64,000 nucleotides of DNA from Haemonchus contortus (GCA_000469685.2 LS997565.1:22241740-22305739), one strand, 5' to 3'; shown: positions 36,286 through 49,237, counted from the first letter of the stretch. Made by a program: numbers and translations. The notes: a model not told the origin generated them from the letters alone.

Positions 36286-36520
36286 TGGATTCACAATAGT
36301 TCCGTTCAGAATCGTAGTGTCGTACTAAAGGCGTATGTGGCCTATACAATGAGTTGCGGTGGCCAGCGGATGTACAAGTCAGTGCTTTTATCTGTTCAGG
36401 CGAGTCTGGTACTAATTAACCGACCTTGAGGGGATGGATTGCTTGGTAGGCCTAGGCAGATGTCTTTTCGAGACTCATACCCGTGACCATGCATGTGTGA
36501 AGTTCGCCTTTTGTCACTAC
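36285..36520 (-). repeat. SINE-like tRNA-related repeat, copy 6
   Basis: The plus strand shows the family tail (TCCGTTCAGAATCGTAGTG), the GGCCAGCGGATGTACAAG block shared with 6725, and TGGTACTAATTAACCGACC. The tRNA-like head lies near 36500 and is degraded. Confidence 0.55.
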
Positions 36521-36759
36521 CCCACTCCCGTCCTTTGGCTGGAAAGAGGAGCAGAAGATTTTTTACCGCCTGAGTACCTGAACTGTAGACCGCTTCAATG
36601 CATTCTGTTCATTTAATGATCTGGATTTTGGTAAACAGGGTTGGTTTGATGGGCTCGGTGTTTCAACTCTTTGATTTGGTGTTGTTTAAATAATTCATTT
36701 GTGGATAGAGGATGGTCGGGAAAATTCCTTTCATTTACCTATTCTGATTATGTACTCAC

Positions 36760-36996
36760 AATTAGAATTGCACAACCATACTTCATTTTGCTCAGAAAAA
36801 CTTTCAACAGCAAACACAAAAGAGCTACTAGCATGCAGCAGGCCAGACTGCCTACGAATATGTATTGGGGTTGGGTGTGGTGCAGTAGGAACGAAATTGT
36901 CGAGTCGCGGCGACAGAGACCCGCGCGCGAAGGAACGTAGCAGAGTGCAGCAGCAAGTAAGAAATACAGGAACGAAAGAATTATCAGTAGAACCAT
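36760..36996 (-). CDS. possible first exon of a membrane protein
   Basis: An ATG at 36996 opens 79 codons ending exactly at a strong donor (ATT|GTGAGTA). The N-terminus MVLLIILSFLYFLLAAAL looks like a signal peptide or membrane anchor, and IFVGSLACCMLVALLCLLL is a second hydrophobic span. The region is CpG-rich (CGCGCGCG-like sequence near 36925), which could suit a promoter/first exon. I could not find the following exon downstream on the minus strand. A longer overlapping frame (37243-36731) has no such signals. Could be chance. Confidence 0.25.
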
Positions 36997-37991
36997 GGAA
37001 AAAGTAATAATCGCATGTCGATTGAGCTGTATGAAGAACGCTAGAACTGTTACAACGAGGCAAATAGTCCGCGACGGCCGCGTGCGGCGAATCGATTATA
37101 CAACTGCCTTCCACTACCTTCCTACTACCCGTCTCCCATTGGGGTTGGATATCTATCCAGAGGTGAAATCTAGCCGAACAGAAGAGCCGCCTCAAGCACT
37201 CGCTCCATCTCATTGCCAGATGACCCGCGATGGGCCTTACCAAATATATTGTTTCATGAGTTTGTTAGGAGGCCATCAACCGTCAATTCCTTACATGTAG
37301 TATCCGTTGTCAAATAGCTCGGCCCCGAATGAGAAGGGTCCCGGTAAGTACCTGGTACACAGAAGTCTTAGCTAAGCTTAGACAAATAATAGCTAGGAAA
37401 GTGACTGGAGAAAATTTCACAGTAATTTAGGTTTCCCTCTGAAATTTTCGGAAACTTCCATGGGGCTTCTGGGCAACGACATTACCCACATACGCAAAAC
37501 ACATCTACCTAACAATCTCTTCCTCTGGTTCTTTAATCATAGAATGACCAAACCGCCTTCCCACATTCAACGCCTACTTTTACGAGTTCGAATCCGGGCA
37601 ATCCGCTTCTGAATCCAGTAGAAACGATGGTTCTCTAGCTCCTTCTGAAGAGTTCTGTATATGCCTCGTTCCAACTTGTCACAGCTGGAAACAAGAAGGC
37701 CGAAGCTGTCTCTTGATCTGGTCAACTGATTGCAGTATCATGAAATCTTGTGATATGTTATGATCAAGTGGGCCTTTCCCAGGACTTCTACGGACGCCTT
37801 GAATCCCAGGAGAAATCTGGACTTATGTAGAATTTTCGTCAGGTAGGTAAAAACTTTGGAGGAAGTTTCGCCACATGCCGGCTCGCGAACTCCCACGCCA
37901 GCTGCACTTGGCGAATAAAGTTAGCCGTGAGCTTACTGTGGCCGCTTAGACTACGTGATTGCACCATCAAAATGAGGCGTTTCGGGAGCCG

Positions 37992-38231
37992 GTCGGTTGG
38001 CGCGATGGGCGGGGTCGCCCCGCCCATTTGAGGCGGAGCGACTCCGCCCATCGCGCTGTTCAACTCGTTCAGATCGCGTAATCTTCTGCTCTCCTCTCCT
38101 GTATAGATGATAGAAGCCAATTCCATCATCTATAGAGGAGAGGAGAGCAGAAGATTACGCGATCTGAGATGTGCGCGCTCCTTCTGAGGCCCATTTGAGG
38201 CGGCGCGACTCCGCCCATCGCGCCAACCGAC
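37992..38231. mobile_element. 240-bp fold-back element
   Basis: The outer ends GTCGGTTGGCGCGATGGGCGG and its reverse complement (38211-38231) are exact inverted repeats. An inner pair of 45-bp arms (38071-38115 and 38121-38165) matches at 43 of 45 positions with a 5-nt loop. Between them are shorter GGCGGAGTCGC/GCGACTCCGCC palindromes. This nested structure is a fold-back or MITE-type element. GTGGGCGG-like words echo the repeat at 29-32 kb, but no longer identity is seen. Confidence 0.85.
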
Positions 38232-38311
38232 ATGCACCCAGGCGTTTCAGGTAACTGCTCGGTAGATCGGTGAAGTTGGGCCTTTTTATCGAAATTGTCC
38301 CTGGTCTTCAG

Positions 38312-38413
38312 TTCTTCGTCATTTGGGCGCATTTAATGATATTGGGCAGTTCAAAAACTCTTCGTTTTCAACTGTTTATTGCAGTTGTGGTCCACAAATC
38401 GTACAGAAAGTTT
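38312..38413 (+). pseudogene. possible ZIP metal-transporter exon fragment
   Basis: After an acceptor-like CTTCAG the frame reads a stretch containing LFIAVVVHKS, followed by a phenylalanine-serine pair. This resembles the ZIP (SLC39A) TM5 block around LFIAVxxHKS. The expected HSxxEG block of the preceding helix is not intact and no neighbouring ZIP exons were recognised. It could be a relic or a chance match. Confidence 0.25.
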
Positions 38414-38414
38414 T

Positions 38415-41400
38415 CTCAAATGTGTGTAGGTAGTGTGTATGCGCTAAGAACATATTGGCGAAGTGACGGCTGTTTGTTTTTGCCTCTTCTGCGATTTCTA
38501 GTTTCCTAATCAAGTGAACAAGTAGTTCGTTTTATGGTTTGATGTTATCGGCGATTCTTCTGGGAACCGGGTCACTCACGGACAAGGAAAGCAGTGCTGG
38601 AACTTACTCAGCTGATGTTGTGACTAGTGCTTTTCATTGTCTATCCTTCCCAGCCATTTTTCTTTCAAGATAAGTTCTACAGCGAATGACTTCAATTTAT
38701 GGTAATGTAAATAATGATAGTAGCATTTGATGTTTTATTATTTCTCCGACTAGAATACATAGTATTCTCCGAATATTATTTCTCCGCAATCTTCAACCAA
38801 CCACGGCTTCAGAGAGATCTAAGTTATTCCTCCGATTGTTTTTTATAATCTCATCTCTCCAATCATATAGAATTTTTCAAGAACTCAAGAAGCTATGAGC
38901 CTTTCCGAGAATTATTGAACGTTTCCTCGAAAATAGCTCACCTCTTACTCATGTATTTTACTCATGAACTTAAAGCTCAGAGGCGAAAAGGTGACTCTTC
39001 ATTGTTTATGCACCGGCATAAAGTACCTCTTTTTTGAAAGATAGAATGGATAGCCGGTCACTCACACTTGACGGGGCCTGAACTAGAAAGGGAAGTTTTA
39101 CCCAGAACGGAAGGAAAAGCTCCATTTAATTGTTGCAGCAATTACGAGCAATTAGCATTTTTTTTCTTTTGCAAATGTTTTTTCGAGTTCACCACTTGTC
39201 TTGCTAGTCGTTCACTTTTTTTGATAGATTTCATTTGGAGGACGTTCAAGTGAATGGGAGTCCCATAAAGCAAGGCCGACGATGGATTCCGGACGCGAGT
39301 ACTGTGCGCTCAATGTCGCTTCTCCTCATAATTTCTTTCAAGAATAAGTATGGATTTTGTCAGAGTTTTCTAGGAGGCTTTCCATTCAACCGCCAACTAA
39401 CAATAAGCATATTCTGTAGTTGGAATGACATTACCCCAAACTAAGAGATTTTCTCAGGTGCAGGATTACCAATGAAAATTGTGTTTTCCCCCTACTCCTT
39501 GATTGCTGGAGTTGGAAAATTGAGTGGAAAAACAGAAAGTCGTTGTTCTTCTATTCAAACTGGCTGGTTTGGCTACATTTAGAATCATCTCTTTTGATGT
39601 CTCCTAGGTTCGTTGAATCCTTTCCCTTTCCCTCACGGAACACGAATCATTCCAGGTATTTTCATGCTTTACGGTGCGGTCACGATCAAATAAGCAAAAT
39701 CAAACTCTCCATTTTGGACCCCACATACATTAAAGCCTGCAGAGGTCTTCTTCGAAGCATCTCTTCATCCCTTGAATCTCCTCTCCTACCTTTGAAAATT
39801 ACGCAGTTGTCGCATGCCGTATCCCATGCTTCTTCATAAGCCTGAAGTGAACCTGCACTTTAGGAAACACGACATTGAGAGGAGTTTTATGAAACCCGCA
39901 TTCGGACTATATATTAAGCAACCTTATAGTTGTGCTTTAGGACCCTAAAGGGTTTTATGGATTCCGGTCGGAACTAGCTGCTTTCCAAATGTTCTTCTTC
40001 ACGACCATTTTCTGCCTTTTTAGTTTTCGAAGTGTTCCTTGGTGAGTGCCTTCATTCACAAAGTCAGGCATGCATTAATCAACCGAACGGCGCTTTTTTG
40101 TTAGGAAATTTCTTCGGCGTCCATGAGAATTCGGTCGAAATTCTCGGAGATTGCTTCTAATCGTTCCCATATGTCATTCACCCACTTGCAATCTTCGTAG
40201 TATTTGAGGTCGAGCTCGCACGAATGGAACGGTGATGTTTTTCTCGTTTCTTTCCATCTTGCAATCTTTCTCTCAAGGAATCCTGCGGGTATAACGAGAG
40301 TTCTTGTCCTAAGCTAGAGTCTTTGTATTTTTCGCAACTGTTGGTTGATGAGATTATTAAAGGAATCAGTATTGGTTTCAGCTTTCACTGAATAACTTAT
40401 TCCGAAATTCGAATCGGACCGAAGTTCCCCCGTCCTTTGAAGCATTGCTAACTACTTTCCTAAATTATTCCTACGCTATTCACACCTGCGCTATGTTAAA
40501 TTATAATTGAAAGCGTTACGTCAATCCTGGCCATTGGCCACAATTTTGTCTTCTCCAGCTGCTTCTAAATTTCCTTCCTTAGAGCAGGAATTGCCGCAGT
40601 TCCGTTCGTTCAATTTTATCAGCATTGCTTTATAGCATCCGCTCTCGCTGTCAACATTATCTTAGTTGTGAAAGGCGTCGTTAAACACTTTCAATCTTTT
40701 TTTTTGTTATTTTATGCCCTCATTTCTTATATGACTCTCTATAGGAAAAATAACCAATGTTTTGGTAGTAATTTTCGAGCAGTTCATGGCTGAACATCAG
40801 CAAAAAAAGAGAAGGAAAGTATTTTTGGAAACTCATAGTTATCGTTGCGTCATCCCAGATATAAATTTTCTTAGAATCCCTTTCACAGCAGCCCACATTT
40901 GTAATTTACACCACATGAATCTGTACAGTAAGTCGCAAACTATTAACTGGAGTTTCTTCGAGATGTCGTAGCGGAAATTTCGATGAGTCTGTTGACATAC
41001 ATCTCGCCCAGCGATGTTTCGTAGACCTTCACCCCATTTATATTGTTGCCCTCCGAAAGTCAACTTCTTTAAGAGTCCCGAAAATCATTCCCTTTTCCTT
41101 CTGTGAGTGAGTTTGTTTGAACAAACTCAAAAGATCACCAAATAGCTTTTTAGCAACTTCGCTTGCCTAAAGCAGTTTTCTCAGTGATAGTAAATGCAGC
41201 AAACGCACAACAGGAACGCTTTTTATCGGGAACGCCTTTATGTCTAGGATATGGAATTAGTTGTTCCAATTTCAGCAACGCTATCAATTGTGCATTTTTC
41301 AGGGTCTTTTTCAAAACAATATTTAAGGGTAATGAATGAAAATCAATCTGTGTCAAGGTCAGTCAAAGTAACCCAATATCACGATTGACCTAACTGTGCT

Positions 41401-43165
41401 CTGAAATGAAATGATTCGATATTCTCCTTCTGTTTGTTTTGAATGTTCTCAGGCAGCGGTGTTGTTTGAGTAACAAGAATGCGAACTTCGGTGCCTCTAT
41501 GCGCAAAAAAAACGGGATGTAAATGCTGATCCAACGGATTGAGTTATTGTTAACTACGCCCGTCCACACAACATCACTTATCATTTTATACACAGAAACT
41601 CCATGCTTGGGGTTACTGACACAATGTAAGCGATGAATGAAGGGATTTGGAAAAATATCCTAATTTCTCTCTTGTAATGTGAACTATCTACCATCCGAGA
41701 CCATGAACTGCATCATCGATGCTTGAGTATCAGCCTTAACATCAAACTACCCCATCACTAGCCTTCTTTGCATTACTTCGTTCCTGAACACAGTGGCTAA
41801 TTCATTACCCAATCACCTTTGCGTTGAAGTAAGTGAATTGACAGAACCATAACTGGGAGACAGCAAGACCGGCTTTCGCCAGTCTCACTTGTCTCACAGT
41901 TGTAGTTTAGTCGTTTATCTTGGTTCAGCACTTTTGATCGTAAAGCTTAACGATTCATTCACTACTACGATTCCTTTGTAGTGAAGCGTAAGATCATCGT
42001 ATGACATGGCAAAGAATGTCGTAAGAGATGTTATATTTCGATAGCATGCTAGCGGAAGATTTCCCCTTGTGCTGTTTCCGATCATCTTAAAAAAACAATC
42101 ATTCGCTCTGCATTCAATTCTTCTTTTTCGAATTTCCCAACACAGCCAATCTTTTTTGCGGAGAGACCTCTTCGGTTAACCAATATCCCGCACTCGGAGG
42201 AAGAGCTATATATGCTATTTTCTGGTGTTGTAGTTCATTAACAACAACAGTGCCTAAGAAAAGCTGTCTGACTTTAGTTAGTACTCAGCCTTCTTTACTC
42301 TTGCAGATTTTCAACATTTATGAGATTTCTGAAAGCTAGTGGTTGAACTGATTTCGGTGCCGCTGATATTGGAATAAGGCAAGAAGTGATCCTGTAATTA
42401 GGGTCGCTGCAGCCGCAGTCCATTCGTGAACAGTATAGCAAATTTTTTCATGTTACCCAATTTTATCAGCTCTTACCATTTCCTCCTGTGTTTATCAACA
42501 TAGATCACTAGTGCTCATCAGCATCACCTCATGCTTCCATCTGACTTCTTTCTCATTTGCTAGACTTTAGTAAATCCTACTGACGATGGCAGCCATAAAA
42601 GTTTTGTCTCTGGCTCAATAAGCTTTTTTTCCAACTGTTATTTTTCCACCGTCAGTCTTTCTCCATCGACTGCACCCTGTCGAAATCCATCATTCCTGAG
42701 TAACAAAGTTCCGATCAGACAAAAAGACCAATAGGCAAACAGCGATTCTTCTATAATGGGATGCGTGATTAGGTAGTGGGTCAATTCTTTTCCTGTGTGA
42801 CAACGCATAGATCGCAAAATACATTTCCGAAGAATTAATGTCGGATTTCATAATATTCTGTCGGATGAAGGGAGAGGATTTCGTTAAAATTAGTTCGTGC
42901 ATTTCGCTTCCTCAACCGTCAAGGTTGACACTCAAATCGTTGGCGGCGTTGATAGTGCCTGTATATTAACTGGTTAATGCTCTACATTTCTGCGTAACTA
43001 GTTGATGTTAGGTACGACATTGCTTTTTAAGGAAATTTCCTTTGTTTGTTCTCAAGTTGATGTCATTTGCTGGTGTTAATGTGTTTTGATTTGATGTTGC
43101 GTAATCGATTATCGCTTCTATGCATCTATTTTCTCCATCTCAAGCGTTTGTAAGGTAGTTTAAAG
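38415..43165. other. no supported gene
   Basis: AT-rich, low in repeats. Open frames at 39540-39839 (+), 40762-40971 (+) and 41063-40839 (-) lack domain signals and consistent splice sites. Confidence 0.4.
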
Positions 43166-43169
43166 GTAG

Positions 43170-43570
43170 TGTTCACGATAAAAGTGGTTCCAAAGATATT
43201 TCCTCGGGATGAATCTATGGCTGCTAAGGATAGCACAAGGGAAGCTGTATGATCGAAAAAATGTCTCGATTGGGTTGCGAAAATTACCTCACAACCGACT
43301 TAGCCGACGTACCCACCCACAAGCGGGCGAGTTCTCGCGGCGTTGTATAGACTTGGAGGGCCGGAACGTACACGTTGCAAGTAGGCAGCGACTGTAGCCA
43401 GCTGTATGCAATGGTGTGCTCATTTGAACAGCCCGGCCGAATACCCCTTCCATGCAACTTTTGTCGTAACATTCTTGTGCAACTACAACTTTGGCCTTTT
43501 TTCGAAGTCACATGTCCTATCTTTCTCTAATAGTCCGATCCCCTCACTTTCCTCGTCACTTTTGCACCAT
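43170..43570 (+). repeat. intronic interspersed repeat, copy 3 of 3
   Basis: It resembles 18400-18840 (ATGAATCTATGGC, GATAGCAC, GATCGAAAAAATGTC, then a CCGACGTAC block and a T/C-rich end). It lies upstream of the TUSC2 gene. Confidence 0.5.
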
Positions 43571-44083
43571 TCTCGACCGTCACCTCTATAATTCGTCTAA
43601 AATTAGATGCCCAAAATGATAGTGAAATGTGACTCCAAATGCCGCAGAGTCATTGAACTGCGGAATATCGATAAACAGCCGATGCGGAGACTTCTCAGGC
43701 AATGAATGCAGTATTAGCCAGAAATCAGTGTTTTCTCTTTTAGTCACACTTGCGTTAGTTTTAAGAACAAAGCGGAAAAGTTATTCTCCCGAATCTTTTC
43801 AAAGAGCTCAAGGAAGTTTCTTGAAAAGATATGGATGATCATTCACGGCAATTCTTTCTCCTTTGAATTCCTTGGAATTTTCTACATTACAACATGCGTC
43901 TGAAAAGAATTTCACCGATACACTACATAAAAGCAAACATCCATCCGATCTTTCACTTACTATAATACATTCCTTTGGTCACTCACTTTCGTCGTACTTT
44001 TATAAGACGTATGTGGATTTGTAATTAACCAACCAATGATTGCAGGTGCTTCCCTTTTCCAATGTGATACCGTAGCGCTTGTT

Positions 44084-46885
44084 ATGGGCCAATTCACCAG
44101 TTCACATAGAAAAGAAAACAGGAACACTACAACGTCTTCTGTTTCTGAGGTAAGATCCGTATTACTGATTAAGCACCTTTCGGGGTGAACTGATTACTTG
44201 ATTCGATACTGATAAGTTTCTACTCTATGACGTTAAGTTTTTTGGGCGTCGAGCCTTTGGAATCGGTGGTAAACATCAACAGATTCTTTGTTCTTCCCAA
44301 GCTGACTCTAACACGAAATGAGGGCATAGTGACAGCTGTAGGAGGCACATAGCTGGCGTAGCATTGTCAGTATAGCAGCTTAGTATACTAGGTTAAGCAG
44401 AAGTATGTAAATAGTTCAAGCGGCCTGCAGGCTATTTCAATACCAGAGTTCTATATAATTCGTGCTGTGACAATTCGAGCCTTGAATGAATCTAAAGACT
44501 TGAATATGCAGTTGTGCACGTTTCTGCACACTTCTGAAGCCGTTGCGCAGGACAGAGAAAATTTTTTTTTGGATCTTGCAGTTTCTTATGATGTGCGGAT
44601 TGCCTTCACAAACCTTTCCCTGAACTGCACCTACACCACAAATAGTCTGGTGTAAGTGCAGTCCGGCGGAGTCGAGTGACCGCGAAAGTCATTTCTGGAG
44701 AGATGATGTCCGATGTCATAACCGAGCTTGTCTTTGGAAAAGATCATCGACTCATTAATATGGAATTCGTCTCATCTCTTGGATCAGACACTTTCCAATT
44801 TCGCAACCAATAGTTCACTAAAGAGGGTCAATAATCAAGGGGCGGTACCATATTGTATATACGGTTCCCTCAAAAAATACTGGCCTAATTGAAATTGCTC
44901 CACTGGCCGCTTTTTTGTTCTTTTTTCAGCATGATGAACGGGGCCCCAATGTTTCATACAAGGGTTGGACTGCAAACAAAGCGGATGTGCGAAAATATAA
45001 AAGCCAGTTCATACGGTACTGATTATATCGGTCATCTCTTGGCACAGCCCAAACTCATGTATTAGGTGTGTGCATTAATTTCCGCCGTTTTTCGCGTGCA
45101 AAAACACATTGAATACAAAATTAAAACCAATTGTACATTAACCAATGTATTGCCCATCGCTAGCTACAACTTCTTGCCATCTTTCTGGTATCTTGTTGAC
45201 TCCGGGTCGAAAAAAATCTTCATCTTTCGAGGTAATCCTGCTATCCACCCATTTTCGCACTTCTTCGGCATTTCGGAAGCGTATATCTGCCAAACTGATT
45301 TGCATGAACCGGAATAGGTGCTAATCAGGAAGAGCAAGTCCCCAAGTTTATGCGGGCTGAACAAGCTGATCCCATCCAACAACTGTAATTTTCTTTTGAG
45401 GACATTCTTCGCAACATGGGGTCTGGCATGTTCGTGTTGGAACGGCACCTCATGATATTTTCTTGCGATTAACGGCCGCTTTTAGGTGAGAGCATCCTAC
45501 AAACTGTCAAGATGGTGTTCGTAGCGGTCAGCAGTAACGGTTCGTTCGGGCTCAGCAGCTCATAGAACACAACACCCTTTCAATCCCACCACCAAATGCA
45601 CGCACAGCATTACTTTTTGGCAATGAACATTCCGCTTTCGTTGCAAACTCTCGAGTGAAGAGAAACCATCTCAGCAGGTTCATTCATATGAAGCTTGTCC
45701 TCCACGAAAGCATCCAGTGGGCTTCAATGCCAGTTTTCTTGAAATCAAACAGCAAGGGAAGGGCCCCCCGGGGAAACGGTTCATCACGTCCCATGACCAA
45801 TCACTCTGAGAGCAACAGGATTTGGGGAAAACCTGATCTGTCTGCCCTTAAACAGGTAGCCAATACCTTACCTTACAGAACATGACAGGTTTCACCGGTA
45901 AAACTCTAACATGGTTCGCGCAACGGCCCTTCGAATTCGGCGGCGGAAACTAATGCACACACCTAATATATAGACTACCAGGGTTCCACTGCAGACGCGC
46001 CAAACATGGTCTGAGATAGGATAAGCGGATAAACGAGCCTGGAATCCCCCTGGATGTACGATTAGCCCATAGCCAAGTCACTGCACTCCCAATTCGCAGC
46101 TTGTAGTGTCGTGTGAATGTTCACGGTCATTAATTAATGCTCATTCATTCAACAACAATGCCTTAGTGTTAATAGGCTTGAAAGAACTAAACACTCTTAT
46201 ATCAGCTCAAAACATTAAATCCTTGTAGTGATTGTCAGTTTATTTTTAGAATGACACAGCCCCTATAGTACGATCACGGCATGAACATTTTCTCAACAAG
46301 TATGCTGAACTTATGAAGAGAAAAGGCCTTCTTCCCGAAATTTTTTTGGTTCACCAAACGCCCAGGTAACTTGTTTGTATACTTTCAGAAGTTTTGTTTA
46401 ACAGTGCTTTCTTATTCAAGTTCCCAGTATGTCGACGAAGACGGTGATGTCGCTCATGAATTTTACGCCGAGCACCAGTCTCAAGATGGTCAAATGAGGC
46501 GGCTACAAAGAGTAGTGAATAATTTGCGTCCAAAGGTATGTTTATTGTCATGTGATCCTATTTTTCAATGCAAAAGGAGTTTATTGAGGCCCTCAACAGA
46601 GTTCAATTGAATAATACTCAAAACCTCGTCGAACTCTCACAATTAGGCAGCTGAAAAAAGATATGGGCCTTTATAACAAACTAATTTTGATGCGGGAACT
46701 TTTTAAAATTGTCAGGAACTATCCAGGGTCTGCTGTGGCACCCAATATTTGCTTTTGAGGATCTCGTTTGATCGATTTGGTTTTACAAATGTACCGCGCT
46801 TCTGATTCAGGGTTATGAGCGGTATGCGATCCCTCGACTTAGTCCAGATGTGCCCGTTGTAATGTGGGAGATGGAACAGCAGTGA
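44084..46885 (+). CDS. TUSC2: TUSC2 (FUS1)-like protein, 4 exons
   Basis: Human TUSC2 is a small N-myristoylated protein linked to mitochondria and calcium handling. The phase-compatible exons are 44084-44149, 46250-46365, 46421-46535 and 46811-46885, giving 123 residues against about 110 in human. The start MGQFTSSHRK has glycine 2 and serine 6 as in a myristoylation signal. The diagnostic core is YVDEDGDVAHEFYAEHQ, matching the family's YDEDGDLAHEFYEE, followed by RRLQRVVNNLRPKG and a short C-terminal exon with PRLSPDVPVVMWEM. An AG acceptor at 44044-44045 precedes the ATG by 38 nt and could accept a spliced leader. Intron 1 (2.1 kb) carries the mariner at 45062-45966. The segment between the N-terminus and the core (exon 2) is not recognisably conserved. 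Confidence 0.88.
45062..45966 (-). mobile_element. internally deleted mariner transposon
   Basis: The terminal inverted repeats begin TTAGGTGTGTGCATTA and match at about 25 of 26 positions at both ends, flanked by AT-rich target sequence. The element is 905 bp, shorter than a typical 1.3-kb mariner. A minus-strand frame (45448-45164) keeps the transposase block HEHARPHVAKNVLKRKL and the C-terminal part, but the SPDLAPxDY-type catalytic segment is scrambled (SLFSPHKLGD). It is non-functional. It sits in TUSC2 intron 1. Confidence 0.88.
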
Positions 46886-49237
46886 TAGTCATTTTGCACA
46901 ACGACTTCCATACTGGAGATCTCTTGAACTCGATAAAAATTGCTCGACTTACTATTAACAGGTGGTGTGAACTTGTGTCAAATGTTTTATTCGTTACTGT
47001 ATAAATGTATATGATGTGATTGTCCACGTTTCATCATTTGCTAGAAGGAATTATGCATAAAAGATTCTGACCGGAATGACTGTTTCTGAACACATGAATG
47101 ACCCGCTGTGGTCACTGCCTAAAGGGATCGGACCTTGGGATTATGACTATTTCAGTAAATCCGAGTAAATGCAAGAAGATGTCGATATTCGAAAATATGG
47201 GAGTAAATTGCACACTAGATATAGTCCCGTTTAGCGGCAACAATATGGATGTTACCATTTGGACGACCCATAACATGTGTGTCGAATATATAACTGTCCT
47301 GTAGAAGCTTCTCAACAGCTAAAGCTTTCCCAACGGATCGATCAATCCTAGAAAATAGTCTTGATTAGAGCCTCACTTCCAGGAGATGGAGATGTTAACA
47401 ATATACCCTTCGAGCGTCACATCCGCACTTGGGTTATCGCAAATCAGACGGGCTTGTCGTTGGCACCGTCGTTCCTCTATTCGGCTGTAATCAGTTCGTA
47501 TTAGTGATGTGTTCAATCACCATAATGTCAAAGAAAGTCAACAAACCTGGGGCTGGTTTCTGATAGGTCGAACGCGTAGTTTTGTTGACCAGATTCTTGA
47601 GAAGGGGCTGGCAAGGATGCAGTTTTGGGAGGCGTTTCGTTACTGAATATCATAGATTAATACGAGTAAAAGCATTTGTGACATAATATTAATGCAGTTA
47701 CATTTGAAACTTATTGTTTCAGCAGAATAATTCTGTTTTCGCGGTGTGTTTCACTACTATTTTTGGCTACTCTAGTTCTAGCGTAGGCGCCATTTTGGAA
47801 GGGTATTCCATCTTATTTGAACAACATTTCAACATTTTCTTGCACTTTTTGGCGTTCTCCCGCTGAGCGGCTTGTAGTAGTTAGCTTTGGTCACGTCACT
47901 AATGAAATAACGATTTGATTGACCTTCCTGGTTAACAATTCATTTGAATTCTGACAACCGATTGATCTCGATCAATCAACCGCATGTCATTAGGCTGAGG
48001 AGCTCCGGAGTGGGTGAGCCATTGGCACCCCTACTACATTTTCACTTAGTCAGTCATCATCATAAAACAACAAAGTCAAATGAGAGAAATTGTGAAAGTG
48101 AATGAAAAGTCAAAAAGGAAAGATAAATTTCAAGAGAGAAAGGTCTTTCACAATTCAGGACTACGAGTAAAAATGAAATTATGGTAGCAACCTAGGTCAA
48201 AACTTAAGGAAATGCTATACTGCCTAAATAGGATGAAGTACTATAGACATAGCAAGGAAGACAGGAGGGACTTTAACGACCTCCCAAAACGAGGGTAGTA
48301 CTTTTCCGCGACCATACAGGCGACATGAAATTTGATCTGGCCAATGCGTGGATGACTCTGAGTTAGACAAAGGCTGAAACGTTTTGGCAACAACGAAAAG
48401 GCTAGCGAAGGCCATATAACCCTTCCCAAAAGCTTGGCGAGACATTTCAAGTAATCAATCCTAATCTTTTAACGATCAAATTATATTCAATGAATGTATG
48501 TATTTAAATGGAAAGGACGTACCTCCTCCTACAGAAGATTATGCCGAGAACACATAAAATGCAGATCAGAAAAATGGAAATTAAGACGAAGATCAGCACA
48601 AATGAATGTACCGCGGGTGCATCCCAGTCCCAGATATTCACATTCTGCATATAACACTGGAATCAATCAGGTAGGGATCAGAGTTTTATAAAAATGACGT
48701 TACAGTATAAAAAATGTAGGGCATTGGACCGAACCGTAGAGCCATAACGTATAAGAGAGACAAAAGCGTTTATTTTAGAATAAACACGGCGAACAATAAG
48801 AGCCTAACTTTGTTGAAGAACCTTGAAAGGGTGGTCTGCACTAAAACGTTAATTAAACAGGACGAAGTAGTAAACACGGGGAAAGGTTCACAGGCACACT
48901 CAACCCTTAGTAAAAAGCAAGTAAATCGAAGTGCTATTCCAAAATAGAAGGGTGAGGAACCGAAAAGCGCCCTTATGAGAGCGTACGCTTATGAATTCAA
49001 GCAGCGCCTAGTGAGACTTATCAAAACAACTGTAGGTTATTAAAATGCTTTAAATCAATTTGAATACACTTACATTCGATATGTAATCTAATGCTATTTC
49101 CAAATGATAATTGCAGTAAACAAGCAGAAATATTGACAAAATGAACTGTACAACAGATTGGACGAGCTTTAACTTATCACACGAGTTTCGGATGCTTACA
49201 GACTACTTTGAATTCGTCGAGACTAAGCAATATGTTG
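46886..49237. other. no supported gene
   Basis: This separates TUSC2 (+) from the S1P-lyase-like gene (-); the two are convergent. The stretch 48050-49000 is purine-rich and resembles retroelement 3' sequence, but no coding motif was found. Confidence 0.4.

Noticed and set aside
36731..37243. 170-codon open frame on -
   Set aside because: Starts at no convincing ATG context, no recognisable family; the overlapping shorter frame with donor is the better candidate.
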